DNA of 64,000 bases from Physcomitrium patens. Its lineage: Eukaryota; Streptophyta; Bryopsida; Funariales; Funariaceae. A program made the position numbers and the translations under genes. The first letter of the stretch is position 1, and every line of letters starts with the position of its first letter. Where the stretch lies: the NCBI RefSeq assembly GCF_000002425.4, contig NC_037257.1, positions 7,794,533-7,858,532 on the forward strand, read 5' to 3'. This document shows positions 23,124 to 33,789 of the stretch, one piece after another. Below the pieces are notes generated by a model. That model saw only the letters and a program-made list of their open reading frames with translations, was not told where the DNA came from and searched no databases.

Positions 23124-23546
23124 ATGGAGAGCCAACAACCAGCGGATTCAACTCAAGAACCTTCGTTTGCTGACATGTCGGATGAGACATTACGATTGTC
23201 ACAACCTTCAAGACGACGCAATCGAGATGAAGATCTTCAAGAACGACATGTTCTTCCTCGAACAGATGGTGAGATACAACGCGTTTGGTATCACGATTTG
23301 GGAAGGGACTCTCGATGTTTGGTGATTTTGCTAGAGGTAGGAACAACTCCTGATGGTGTTCCAAATATTCTATTCGAAGGAAGTTATGAAGGCCTCGATA
23401 ATGATCAAATAACTGGGTGGTCTTCCCGCCCTGGTATGGGACACTACCGATGGTTGAGAGGCCCTATCAATCATCTTCGAAGAGAACAGAGATCAGAGTA
23501 TGTGGCGAATACAATTCGTCGCATCATAGATTTCCTCAACATATGA
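23124..23546 (+). CDS. ORF3: accessory 140-residue protein of the gypsy family
   Basis: Intact frame starting 94 bases after the pol stop and ending shortly before the polypurine tract. Residues 1-45 are polar and charged (SRRRNRDEDLQER at about 29-41). The middle has a hydrophobic strand (CLVILLEVGTTP) and FEGSYEGL; the end is basic and helical-looking (INHLRREQRSEYVANT). No signal peptide, membrane helix or zinc motif, so it is not an envelope-like gene. I do not recognise a domain. The same ORF, same place and strand, is complete in C, amber-broken in B and in the 2643 copy, and traceable in old elements E, F and G. It could be an element-encoded regulator or RNA-binding factor; that is inference. 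Confidence 0.75.
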   Translation: MESQQPADSTQEPSFADMSDETLRLSQPSRRRNRDEDLQERHVLPRTDGEIQRVWYHDLGRDSRCLVILLEVGTTPDGVPNILFEGSYEGLDNDQITGWSSRPGMGHYRWLRGPINHLRREQRSEYVANTIRRIIDFLNI

Positions 23547-23574
23547 TGACCGCTCCTCGTGGAACTCGTCTCTA

Positions 23575-23587
23575 GAAGGGGGGGTAA
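23575..23587 (+). promoter_or_regulatory. Polypurine tract of element A
   Basis: Purine run AGAAGGGGGGG followed by TAA immediately before the 3' LTR. It is the expected plus-strand primer of reverse transcription and sits in the same place in C (about 46340-46352) and B (27817-27830, reversed). Confidence 0.85.
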
Positions 23588-24139
23588 TGTCACGACCATA
23601 ATCATGTAAGCTAATAATTACATATAGAAATAGGTAGAAGTAAGTAAAAGTAGATAAAAGTAAGTTAATTGTATAATATTTAATATAGAAGCTTCCTAGA
23701 AACTTCTTAGACGCTGATTTGACTTCATAGGTGTCTTTAATTGACTTTTTGGATTAGAAACGTGGTCAACAAGTTGGCCATGTGCCACACATGTTGTTAG
23801 CTTGAAGATCAAGCTAACTATGTGGCCCACACGTAGAAAAACTTACCTTGTAAGTCAAGGCATGTGTCCTACAAAGTCAACACATATTGGAGGTCCTATA
23901 GAACGTCCCCATGTAGCCCCTAGTTAGATAGTATATATAGAGACAAGAGTGAAGGCTTCTTCACTCTTGTCAACTCCTTTCTTGCTTCTAGTCCAGGTTC
24001 AAGAGTCTTTAGTTTCTTGTCTTGTGGCAATAGCCATTCCAGTTTCCTTTTAATATACCTACTTGTTTATATTTTGACTTATTATATCGAGATAGCCTTT
24101 TGGTGTATATTTTCCCTCATCGAGTCTTTGTCCTTGACA
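23588..24139 (+). repeat. 3' LTR of element A
   Basis: 552 bp, TGTCACGACC...CCTTGACA. It differs from its own 5' LTR at about ten sites and at most of these agrees with the 3' LTR of element B (for example CGTCCCCATG, and GAGAC rather than GAAAC after the TATA run). Confidence 0.95.
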
Positions 24140-24899
24140 TCAAATCAAAGTAAATGAGATAAGAAATTGATATAGACATGTTTAGAAGAGAATCAACAAC
24201 AAATTAAAGTAAAAATTTTATCAAATTATTGAAAAATTGGTACTTGGAGAAGAGCAATTGTCAACTTGGGTCAAAATCAGACCCTGAGGCATAAAACCGT
24301 GCACCAACAATGATTTTAGGATTCTTTTATAAATCAAAGATTGGAATTTGAGAGAATAATTTATAAGGTTTTTTTTAGCATTGATTTTGGACAATTTTAG
24401 TTTGTAATGGCTTTGTAAGGGCTTTATAAAGTCATTGTTGTTTTCAATAAATTTGGTTTCGTAAAATAAAAAGAGAGTTACATTTGGAAGAATATTGTGA
24501 ATTTGGTAATAGATCTACAAGAGATAATTTGGAGATTTATAATTATAGTTGTTTTTATTACAAGTTATAATTTTGATTATAATCAAATAGTTAGATTGAA
24601 GGTTATTGGAGTTCAAGTGGATTGAAGTTTTGAAAATAAGATTTTTATGGTCTGTGAGGGTTTCTAAGATCTTTAGCAATTTACTAATTGAATTGAAATG
24701 AAATTTGTAGATAAGGATAATAAACTTGATTTTCAGCATTTATATGAATTTTGAAAGATATTTAATAGATGAATTAAGATATTTTGGCTTGGAAAGATCA
24801 ACATGAAGATTAGAGAAGGAAGCTAATCTACACCCAAGCCGATTTTAGGATTTATCATCTATTTGGTATGTATGATCTTCTTCAAATTTTATTTGCTTA
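24140..24899 (+). repeat. Repeat R, copy 2, middle part
   Basis: Continues the repeat interrupted by element A. TCAAAGTAAATGAG and GGTCAAAATCAGACC match copy 1 in reverse (about 7195-7340) and copy 3 (about 51760-51925); its far part (GATCAACATGAAGATTAGAGA) matches about 6670-6700 in reverse. No coding frame. It is cut at GCTTA by element G and resumes at 37668. Confidence 0.65.
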
Positions 24900-25417
24900 T
24901 GTCAAGGACATGAATCTTAAAGAAAAAAATCCTTAATACAATCTTATGTTACTTAAAAGAACTAAAAAATTACTTTAAGATGATATGGTATTAAACTAGA
25001 ATGGCTATTGTCAAAGATAAGAAGACTAAAAAGTCTTAAAACAAGACTAAAGACTAGAAAAGCATTGATAAGAGTGAAGAAGGCTTCACTCTTGCTTCCA
25101 TATATACTCTTAATTAGAAACTACATGGTGATGTCCTATAGGACCTCTAAAACATGTTGAATTTATAAGACACATATCTTAACTTGCAAGACAAGTTTTT
25201 TATATGTATGCCACATAGTTAGTTTGCTTTATAAACTATCAACATGTGATTAACTTGTTGACCAAGTTTCTAACCAATTAATCAATTACAAACACATGTA
25301 AAATCAAAGCAATGTCTATGAAGCTTTTTTAGAAAATATTATAAAATAAATCTATATTTATCCACTTCTACTTAATTAAATAGATGAATATTAGAATAGA
25401 TATGTATATTTGTGATA
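24900..25417 (-). repeat. 3' LTR of element G (variant type)
   Basis: 518 bp beginning TGTCAAGGACATG and ending TTGTGATA. The outer part (AATACAATCTTATGTTACTT) is shared with 37138-37667 and 5202-5716 but not with A, B or C. TATA-like run near 25100 with the decayed hairpin beside it. Confidence 0.8.
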
Positions 25418-26692
25418 TTATTTGTCCTTTTATAGATAAATTCTATAAAGAAGATTCTTCATATGTTGAGAAGATCCAAGATGCGACAAATTGTGTTTGC
25501 CACATACTTTGATCTTTGTTATCTTTCAATATGGTTTATACATCCTCTTAGCCATTGATAATGTCCCATACCAAGGCAAAAAGATCACCCTATTATTTGA
25601 TCATTATTGAAACTTTTGTAACTTCTTTCAAATAAAACATTTAAAACACTTTTAGGAATTGTTCCTACCTCTAATAAAATTACCAAACATTGGAAGTCAC
25701 TTCCAAGGTCGGGATACCAAATACATTATATCTTGCCATCCATTCAAGTTAGGATATGTCATTCTTGAAGATCTTTATGTCGATTATGTTTTCTTGAAGA
25801 TTGTAACAATTACAATGTCTTGTCTAATAAGTCAGTAAATGAAAGTTCTTGAGTTGAATCTTTTGATTGTTGATTTTCTATCTCTTTAACTTCACAAATA
25901 TAGAGAAGCTACAAACAATGATAGAAAATAGAATGCTATCTACTTTGGAGCTTATTTCTTTTATAGCAAAGATTTATTATTATTTATCAAAGTTTTGATG
26001 GATATTCTTAATAAAAAGCCTTAACTCTCTTTGTTGTATTTAGAAGATTCATTGTTGACTTCATGTATGTTTACTAATATCATATCTAAGCTAATGAACA
26101 AGATATTCCAACCTATTTTGGCATCGCCTTGAATCTAAGACTTCTTCTACTTCAAACTCTTGATTATTATCTACTTCTATAGGAAGACATGGCATTTGTC
26201 TTCTTTCCAAGATAAGCACTGTCTTATAAGGTTCAAGAAGAAACACATGAAATAGGAGATGGATCTTTATAAACTTTGATAGATATAATTGATAAGAAAT
26301 AAGATTGATTTATTTACTAATAAAAAAAAGTCAAAGCCTACAATAGTCCAACTTGTCACAAAGACAAGTAGACTTGATAATACAATGGAGTAACCATATC
26401 TTGTCATCCATGTTGAATTGTGGTTATTCTTTGCGATATGCATCTACATTGATCTTTTGTTGTTTTCAAGCTTTCTTTTACTATACTTTTATTATTGCAT
26501 GTAACTTAAACAAACAATTTGCCAAATCTTTTGCCTTAAGATTATTAACTTTTAAAAACTCAAAAATATCAAGTCATGGATGATAACCATAATTGGAAAA
26601 AAAAAATATTTTTTAAATAGAAGAATGTATTAAATTATTGTATGCAAACTTTGCCAATGGCAAAATAATGGTCCAATTATCTTAATGATAAT
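25418..26692 (-). pseudogene. Element G: ORF3, chromodomain and integrase end
   Basis: Reads on the minus strand, aligning with element B about 27830-29090: ORF3 remnant at about 25470-25890 (its ATG is now ATA), chromodomain at about 26040-26180, integrase C terminus to 26692. Every frame is broken. The 26353-26583 plus-strand open frame is antisense to this and is not a gene. Confidence 0.75.
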
Positions 26693-27264
26693 TCATGTCT
26701 CCACGTATTTTAAATCATCACCAAGCTTTTTGAAAAAAGTCTTTATTAAAATTTGATTTTAAGATTACTTATTGATGAAAAAAATAAAAAGGTTTATCAA
26801 ACATTTTTTCTAGATGTTTTATCTTATATGAAAAGAAGGAGATACATCTTTTGATCAACAAAGAATAAATCTTTTGAAGCTAGAGTAGTTTCATCTTTGA
26901 ATAATAAAATCAACATTGATTGTTGATTCAATTTTTGTCAAGTAAATTCAATCAAGTATGTTATTTAATTTTCTTATCTATAATATTAAGAATAATTCTT
27001 CTAAATCTCATGATACTTCTAAGTTTGAGTTCAAAAAAAACCTACCATTTTTTAAAGAATGATTATACATTCTAAAAGATAGGGCATAATTACGTGTTTT
27101 TCAAGCTTGTCATGATTTTTCAGTAGCAAGACATTTTGGATACAACAAGACTTTGGAGCTAATATCAAGTATTTTTTTTATAGTCTCAAATATTGAAAGG
27201 CAATCAAAGACTTTGTACAATCATATGATATTTGTTTAAGATCCAAAAACTCTTTACTATCAAC
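26693..27264 (+). pseudogene. Element G: inverted RNase H-integrase segment, left part
   Basis: Here the gypsy similarity switches from minus to plus strand (TGTCTCCACG onwards aligns with element A from about 21360) and continues through the RNase H end and the integrase zinc-finger region, until element B interrupts at 27265. It resumes at 33638. Confidence 0.75.
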
Positions 27265-27816
27265 TGTTAAGGACAAAGACTCGATGAGGGAAAATATACA
27301 CCAAAAGGCTATCTCGATATAACAAGTCAAAATATAAACAAGTAGATATATTAAAAGGAAACTGGAATGGCTATTGCCACAAGACAAGAAACTAAAGACT
27401 CTTGAACCTGGACTAGAAGCAAGAAAGGAGTTGACAAGAGTGAAGAAGCCTTCACTCTTGTCTCTATATATACTATCTAACTAGGGGCTACATGGGGACG
27501 TTCTATAGGACCTCCAATATGTGTTGACTTTGTAAGACACATGCCTTGACTTACAAGGCAAGTTTTTCTACGTGTGGGCCACATAGTTAGCTTGATCTTC
27601 AAGCTAACAACATGTGTGGCACATGACCAACTTGTTGACCACGTTTCTAATCCAAAAAGTCAATTAAAGACACCTATGAAGTCAAACCAGCGTCTAGGAA
27701 GTTTCTAGGAAGCTTCTATATTAAATATTATACAATTAACTTACTTTTATCTACTTTTACTTACTTCTACCTATTTCTATATGTAATTATTAGCTTACAT
27801 GATTATGGTCGTGACA
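27265..27816 (-). repeat. 3' LTR of element B
   Basis: 552 bp; the first base pairs read TGTTAAGG (one change in the terminal repeat) and it ends GTGACA. In element orientation it carries G at offset 84 and G at offset 130, and agrees with the 3' LTR of A at the sites that separate A's two LTRs. Confidence 0.95.
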
Positions 27817-27857
27817 TTACCCCCCCTTCTAGAGACGAGTTCCACGAGGAGCGGTCA

Positions 27858-28280
27858 TCATATGTTGAGGAAATCTATGATGCGACGAATTGTATTCGCC
27901 ACATACTCTGATCTCTGTTCTCTTCGAAGATGATTGATAGGGCCTCTCAACCATCGGTAGTGTCCCATACCAGGGCGGGAAGACTACCCAGTTATTTGAT
28001 CATTATCGAGGCCTTCATAACTTCCTTCGAATAGAATATTTGGAACACCATCAGGAGTTGTTCCTACCTCTAGCAAAATCACCAAACATCGAGAGTCCCT
28101 TCCCAAATCGTGATACCAAACGCGTTGTATCTCACCATCTGTTCGAGGAAGAACATGTCGTTCTTGAAGATCTTCATCTCGATTGCGTCGTCTTGAAGGT
28201 TGTGACAATCGTAATGTCTCATCCGACATGTCAGCAAACGAAGGTTCTTGAGTTGAATCCGCTGGTTGTTGGCTCTCCAT
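27858..28280 (-). pseudogene. ORF3 of element B, internal amber
   Basis: Same 140-codon frame as in A, broken by TAG at the Trp of ITGWSS (about 27984-27986), the same codon that is broken in the 2643-3065 copy. The first 98 residues are identical to A. Confidence 0.75.
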
Positions 28281-28374
28281 CTAATTAGCGTCACAAATAC
28301 AAAGAAGTTACAAACAAGGATAGGAAATTGAATGTTATTTTGCCTCAATCTTGTTTCTTTTATAGGAGAGATTT

Positions 28375-31300
28375 TCATCTTGGTTTTGATGGATGTCGTT
28401 GATGAAAAACTTTGACTTTAGCTGATGCATTTGCTAGATTCCTGGATGGCTCCCATGTGCGTTCACTAATATCATATCCGCGCCAATGAACAAGATATTC
28501 CAGCTTATTTCGGCGCCGCCTTGAGTCTAATATCTCTTCTACCTCAAATTCTTCATTATTATCTACTTCTATAGGAGGCGGTGGCATTTGTCTTCTTCCT
28601 TGTATATCCACTGTCTTATATGGTTCAAGAAGAGATACGTGGAATACAGGATGGATCTTCATTGACTCCGGTAGATGTAACCGATATGCAACTGGGTTGA
28701 TCTGTTCAGAAACAGAAAAGGGGCCAAGCCTACGATAGTCCAACTTGTCACAAGGTCGAGTAGTCTTGATATTGCGACGAAGTAGCCATACCTTATCACC
28801 CACGTTGATTTGTGGTTGCTCTTTACGATATAGATCTGCGTTTATCTTTTGTCGTTCTTGAGCTTCCTTCAATTGTGTCTTCATTATTGCATGTAACTCT
28901 GACAACCGATTTGCCATATCTTTTGCTGCAGGATTATCAACTTTTGAAAAATCAAAAGTATCAAGTCGTGGATGATAGCCATAATTGGCAAAGAAAGGTG
29001 TTTGTTACATGGAAGAATGTACCGTATTATTATAAGCAAACTCTGCCAATGGCAGAAGGGTTGTCCAATCATCTTGTTGGTAGTTGATAGTACACCTTAA
29101 ATATTGCTCCAAGACTTGGTTTACGCGCTCTGTTTGTCCATCAGTTTGAGGATGGAAAGCCGAAGATAGCTTTATGTCCACTTTTAAAATCTTGAAAAGG
29201 GTCTTCCAAAATCTTGACACAAATTGAGTTCCCCTAACTGATATGATATCTTTAGGTAATCCATCATAGCGATAGATATTATCAATGAAAAGCTTAGCTG
29301 TTTCTTCACCTGTGATAGATTTTGTACATGGCACAAAATGTGCCATCTTGGTGAAACGATCTACTATCACAAATATAGAATGATAAGATCTTGAGCTTGG
29401 AAGATCTGTGATGAAATCCATAGAAACAGAAGACCATGGTTGTTCTGGTATAGGTAATGGCTGAAGAAGTCCGTAAGGTCGATGACGAGGAATTTTTGAT
29501 CTTGAACAAATATCATATGATTGTACAAAGTCTTTGACTGACTTCCACATTTGTGGCCACCAAAAATCTCTTGATATGAGTTCCAAAGTCTTATTATATC
29601 CAAAGTGCCCTGCTGCTGGAAAGTCATGATGTGCTTGAAGAACACGTAAACGTGCTTCTCCTTCTGGAACATATAGGCGTCCTTCAAAATATAATAGATT
29701 ATTCTTGAACTCAAACTTAGAAGGATCATGAGACTTGGAAGAATTATTCTCGATATCATAAACAAGAGGGTCTGAGGACATACTGGACTGGATTTGCTTG
29801 AGAAAAGTTGAATCAACAGTCAATGTTGATTTCATTGCTCGGAGATGAAATTGCTCCGGTTTCAAGAGGACCGTTCTTTGTTGCTCAAAAGCTGCATCTC
29901 TTTCTTTTGGTGCAAAATAAGAACGTCTAGATAGGGCATCAGACAAACCTTGTTGTTTTCCTGGCCGATAAGTGATAATGAACTCGAATCTTGACAAAGA
30001 CATACTCCAACGAGCTTGACGACGATTCAACACGCGTGCTGACATGAAATACTCGAGGTTCTTGTGATCTGTATACACAGTGACTGGACTAGAAGCGCCT
30101 TCTAGATAATGATGCCATTCTTGAAAGGAATCCACGATCGCAAGAAGTTCTTTATCGTGGATCTCATAATTGATCTCGACTGCTGAGAATTTTCTTGAAT
30201 GAAAAGCTATCGGATGGAGTTTGTCATCTGTTCCCATTTGTGATAAAACTGCACCCAAGGCAAAATCTGATGCATCTGTTTCCATAAAAAATGCCTTGGA
30301 AAAGTCAACACGATATAAGACTGGTGCAGAGACAAACGATGTCTTCAAGGCTTCAAATGCTACTTCCGCTTCTTGATTCCATTGAAATTTATCTTTACTA
30401 GTCAAGCGTGTAAGTGGAGCTGCAACTCGTGAGAAATCTTTGATGAAGATCCGATAGTAATTGGCAAATCCCAAGAAACATTGGACATCTCTTACCGTCC
30501 TTGGAATCTTCCAATCCACGATTGTTTGGACTTTCTTAGAATCCATCATGAGACCATCATTTGAAATGATGTATCCTAAAAAGTCAACTTGAGTAGTGTG
30601 AAATACACACTTTTCCATCTTGGCGTACAATCCTGCATCTCTAAGTTTTTGTAATACTTGACGAACATGTATTTCATGTTCTTCGACGTTCTTGGAATAG
30701 ATCAAGATATCGTCAACATAGTAGACGACAAAATTGTCTAAGAATTCACGAAATACATCATTCATGAGATGTTGAAAAGCAGTTGGTGCATTCATGAGTC
30801 CAAAGGGCATGACATTATATTCGAAATGTCCATACCTGGTTCGAAATGCAGTCTTCTATTCATCTCCTTCTTTGATCCGTACTAGATTATATGCTCCTCT
30901 TAGATCTATTTTTGTATAGATCTTAGCTTGATTCAACTGGTCAAGGAGTCCTGATATCAAAGGTAATGGATACCTGTTCTTGATTGTGATCTTGTTGAGT
31001 CCTCGATAATCAACACACATTCGTAAAGATCCATCTTTTTTCTTTACGAATAGAATTGGAGCTCTTGCTGGAGATTTTGAATGGCGTATGAAATTCTTCG
31101 CTAAATTCTCGTCAATATATGTCTTGAGTTCAGCCATCTCATCTTGCGATAAACTGTAAATTGGTCCAAATGGTGGCTGAGTTCTTTCCTTGAGGTCGAT
31201 TGAACAATCATATGGACGATGCTCAGGAAGAATATCTGCATTCTTTTTCTCAAAAACGTCTTGATACTCCTGATATTGACTTGGAATGCCACTTGAAGTC

Positions 31301-31932
31301 TTTACGTTTTCAGAAATAGGTGCAGCATAAATAGCAAAAATTGATCCTTCTTTTGCTGCGTGTATAAATGCTTTTGCACCTATCAGTACGAGTTTTACTG
31401 TACTAGACTTATAATTTTTTACTTGGTTCGTAGAACTATTAATAACGCTTTTGGAAAAGTCAAGTTTACGCGAATTCCAATCTATTCGAGGGTTATATTT
31501 TTCTAGCCAGGATAAACCTAAAATAACTGGATTGGACGGGGATTTAATTATGTTAAAAGCTATGTAGCTATCATGACCGTCTATTGTTACTTTTATAGGA
31601 TGAGTTTCATGAGTGACATCTCCAGAAGATAAGGGACGACCATCTATGACTTCTACATGTACTGGTTTAGGTTTCTGTACAAAGGGTATTTTACGACTTT
31701 TAATGAATTGTTCATCTAAAAAACATGCTGAGGCTCCCAAATCTAATAAAGCATAGGCTTTGTAATTCTTAGGTCCTAAATATAAGTCTATTATAAAACA
31801 AGGAGAGGGTTCTGAGGAGAGGATAGGACCTTCATTAGGAATTGTACAAGGTTCCAGCTACACGGTCCCTATTGTAGCTGGACGAATCCGTTTTCCAACA
31901 TGTTGTCTTCTTTGACCGTCGTACCCCTCATT
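28375..31932 (-). pseudogene. pol of element B, several stops
   Basis: Same 1186-codon frame as A. Shares with A and C the DLGAS protease motif, the RT amber (30856-30858) and the integrase SVRG change. Shares the TAG at 31858-31860 with A only, and the CAA-to-TAA stop at 29005-29007 with C only. Its own defect: the integrase zinc finger reads SYDIC, losing a zinc-binding Cys. RT YVDD and the chromodomain (28375-28560) are readable. Confidence 0.93.
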
Positions 31933-32873
31933 TTATAGTTGCGTCGTTTCTTTGGACAATGTTGAGCAGTGTGCTTAGGTTCTCTGCAATATAAACATAA
32001 TCCTTCTTGACGACGACGAATCTTTTCTTGCTCAGTTAGAGGTTTAAAACGTACCGCGTCAATTTGCATGTCTTCTACTTCCGAATGTACGTTTGGCAAA
32101 GATGTTGATGTTGCCATTGAGTAATAACGTTGAGGTTCCCGTGAATGATTCTCAGATCGAAATTCAAAAAGTCGATTATCACATTTTACCGCAAAATCGA
32201 TTGCTTGACTCAAAGTTTGAGGATCAGGTAAGTTGAGCTTTAATTTCTTTACTTCGTATTGCAATCCATAAAGAAATTGACTGATGAGTGCAGCATCATC
32301 CCACTTGATGTCAATTGCAAGTTGTCGAAATTGTGAAGCATATACTGTTACTGAGCGATTTCTTTGTCGCAGAATTCGGATCTTATTTCTTGCAACACGA
32401 GTTGCATCGTGTTCACCATACATAGATCGAAACTCCGCCAAAAAAGCTTCCAAATTGTCCAATATTGGATTTCGTTGTTCAAGAAAAGACAAAAACTATG
32501 ATAATGCAGAACCAGAAAGTAGAGTGCCAATAAACCTGACTTGTGATCTTGGAGTTGGATAGCTTTGCGGTTGAAGTTCAATTGCCAATTGTACTTGATT
32601 GATGAACCCTCGAAACTTTGATCTCGTACCATCAAATTTCTCAGGTAAGGCAATTCTTGGTTCTCTAGTGCTTATAGGGTGTTGTACAATTGGAGAAGGA
32701 ACGTGATTTGTTGTAGATGTTGAAGCAGCTCCGATCATCTCTATATCTCCACTTTCTGCTATTTTTGTTCTTTCATGTGTTGGTGAATTGAGTTGATGCA
32801 TCGCAAGCATTAACTCCCTCATTTGTTCTTGCATTTGTGTCATTGCACTCTTCATTTCAACAAGCTCTGCCAT
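31869..32873 (-). pseudogene. gag of element B with internal amber
   Basis: ATG at 32871-32873; amber at 32496-32498 at the same Trp position as in A and C. The part upstream of the amber is identical in protein to A and differs from C at seven residues. CCHC knuckle intact. Confidence 0.9.
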
Positions 32874-33085
32874 AATGACACTAAGAAGAAAAATTTGTTT
32901 GATATTGCTCAAGACAAAAGAAAAGAAAGACTTGATAACAAAGAAGATACTAAGAACAATATCAGTTTAGAAGTGGGTAATCCGCAAACTTCTAATACGC
33001 TTATGTCTTGTCAAGAGAAAGGGATAATCCACTCTTACTCAAGAAAAAACAAAGCTCTGATATTGTAAGTGTTCTCTTGTCAATC

Positions 33086-33637
33086 TGTCAAGGACAAAGA
33101 CTCGATGAGGAAATATATACACCAAAAGGCTATCTCGATATAATAAGTCAAAATATAAACAAGTAGGTATATTAAAAGGAAACTGGAATGGCTATTGCCA
33201 CAAGACAAGAAACTAAAGACTCTTGAACCTAGACTAGAAGCAAGAAAGGAGTTGACAAGAGTGAAGAAGCCTTCACTCTTGTTTCTATATATACTATCTA
33301 ACTAGGGGCTACGTGGCGACGTTCTATAGGACCTCCAATATGTGTTGACTTTGTAGGACACATGCCTTGACTTACAAGGCAAGTTTTTCTACGTGTGGGT
33401 CACATAGTTAGCTTGATCTTCAAGCTAACAACATGTGTGGCACATGACCAACTTGTTGACCACGTTTCTAATCCAAAAAGTCAATTAAAGACACCTATGA
33501 AGTCAAAGCAGTGTCTAGGAAGTTTCTAGGAAGCTTCTATATTAAATATTATAGAATTAATTTACTTTTATCTACTTTTACTTACTTCTACCTATTTCTA
33601 TATGTAATTATTAGCTTACATGATTATGGCCGTGACA
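33086..33637 (-). repeat. 5' LTR of element B
   Basis: 552 bp. In element orientation it has C and C at offsets 84 and 130, GTGACCC, GAAAC after the TATA run and TCTAGG, all as in the 5' LTR of A, but its inner end (TATATATTTCCTC) is as in the 5' LTR of C. Confidence 0.95.
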
Positions 33638-33789
33638 TCAACTTTATGGACTTTTTTAGCCATTATGTATTCCAAAACAACCATCATCTTCTATTTCTAT
33701 AGATTTTATTATGGAACATGATAATTAGTAGATGTACTTATAATTTATATATATAATGACTAGACCCAAGATACGTTCTAAATAATGAT
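33638..33789 (+). pseudogene. Element G: inverted segment, right part, and breakpoint
   Basis: Plus-strand integrase similarity resumes (GGACTTTTTTAGCC, then ATTTCTATAGATTTTATTATGG, matching the MDFITDLP region) and fades at about 33730. 33730-33789 is the blurred second inversion breakpoint, after which similarity is on the minus strand again. Confidence 0.65.

Larger units (their letters stand above)
17767..24139 (+). mobile_element. Element A: full-length Ty3/gypsy chromovirus, defective
   Basis: 6373 bp bounded by two 552-bp LTRs with TGTCA...TGACA ends and a perfect 5-bp target duplication TCAAA (17762-17766 and 24140-24144). Order: LTR, PBS-like site, gag, pol (protease, RT, RNase H, integrase, chromodomain), ORF3, polypurine tract, LTR. 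Integrase after RNase H marks Ty3/gypsy; the C-terminal chromodomain marks the chromovirus branch. It sits in repeat R, whose copy 1 gives the empty site. The LTRs differ at about ten positions, so the copy is fairly young, yet gag and pol are disabled. Confidence 0.97.
27265..33637 (-). mobile_element. Element B: full-length Ty3/gypsy chromovirus, defective
   Basis: 6373 bp, same layout as element A but reversed, with perfect target duplication TCAAC (27260-27264 and 33638-33642). Nested in the integrase region of element G. With element A it makes a 6.4-kb inverted repeat separated by about 3.1 kb. Gag and the LTRs resemble A; the RT-integrase part resembles C. Confidence 0.97.

Noticed and set aside
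23124..23546. ORF3 as an envelope gene
   Set aside because: No signal peptide, no membrane helix, no Cys pattern; too short.
29005..29090. Antisense frames inside pol, repeated in A, B and C (about 62-149 codons)
   Set aside because: They are shadows of pol in other frames; they recur only because the elements are near-identical.
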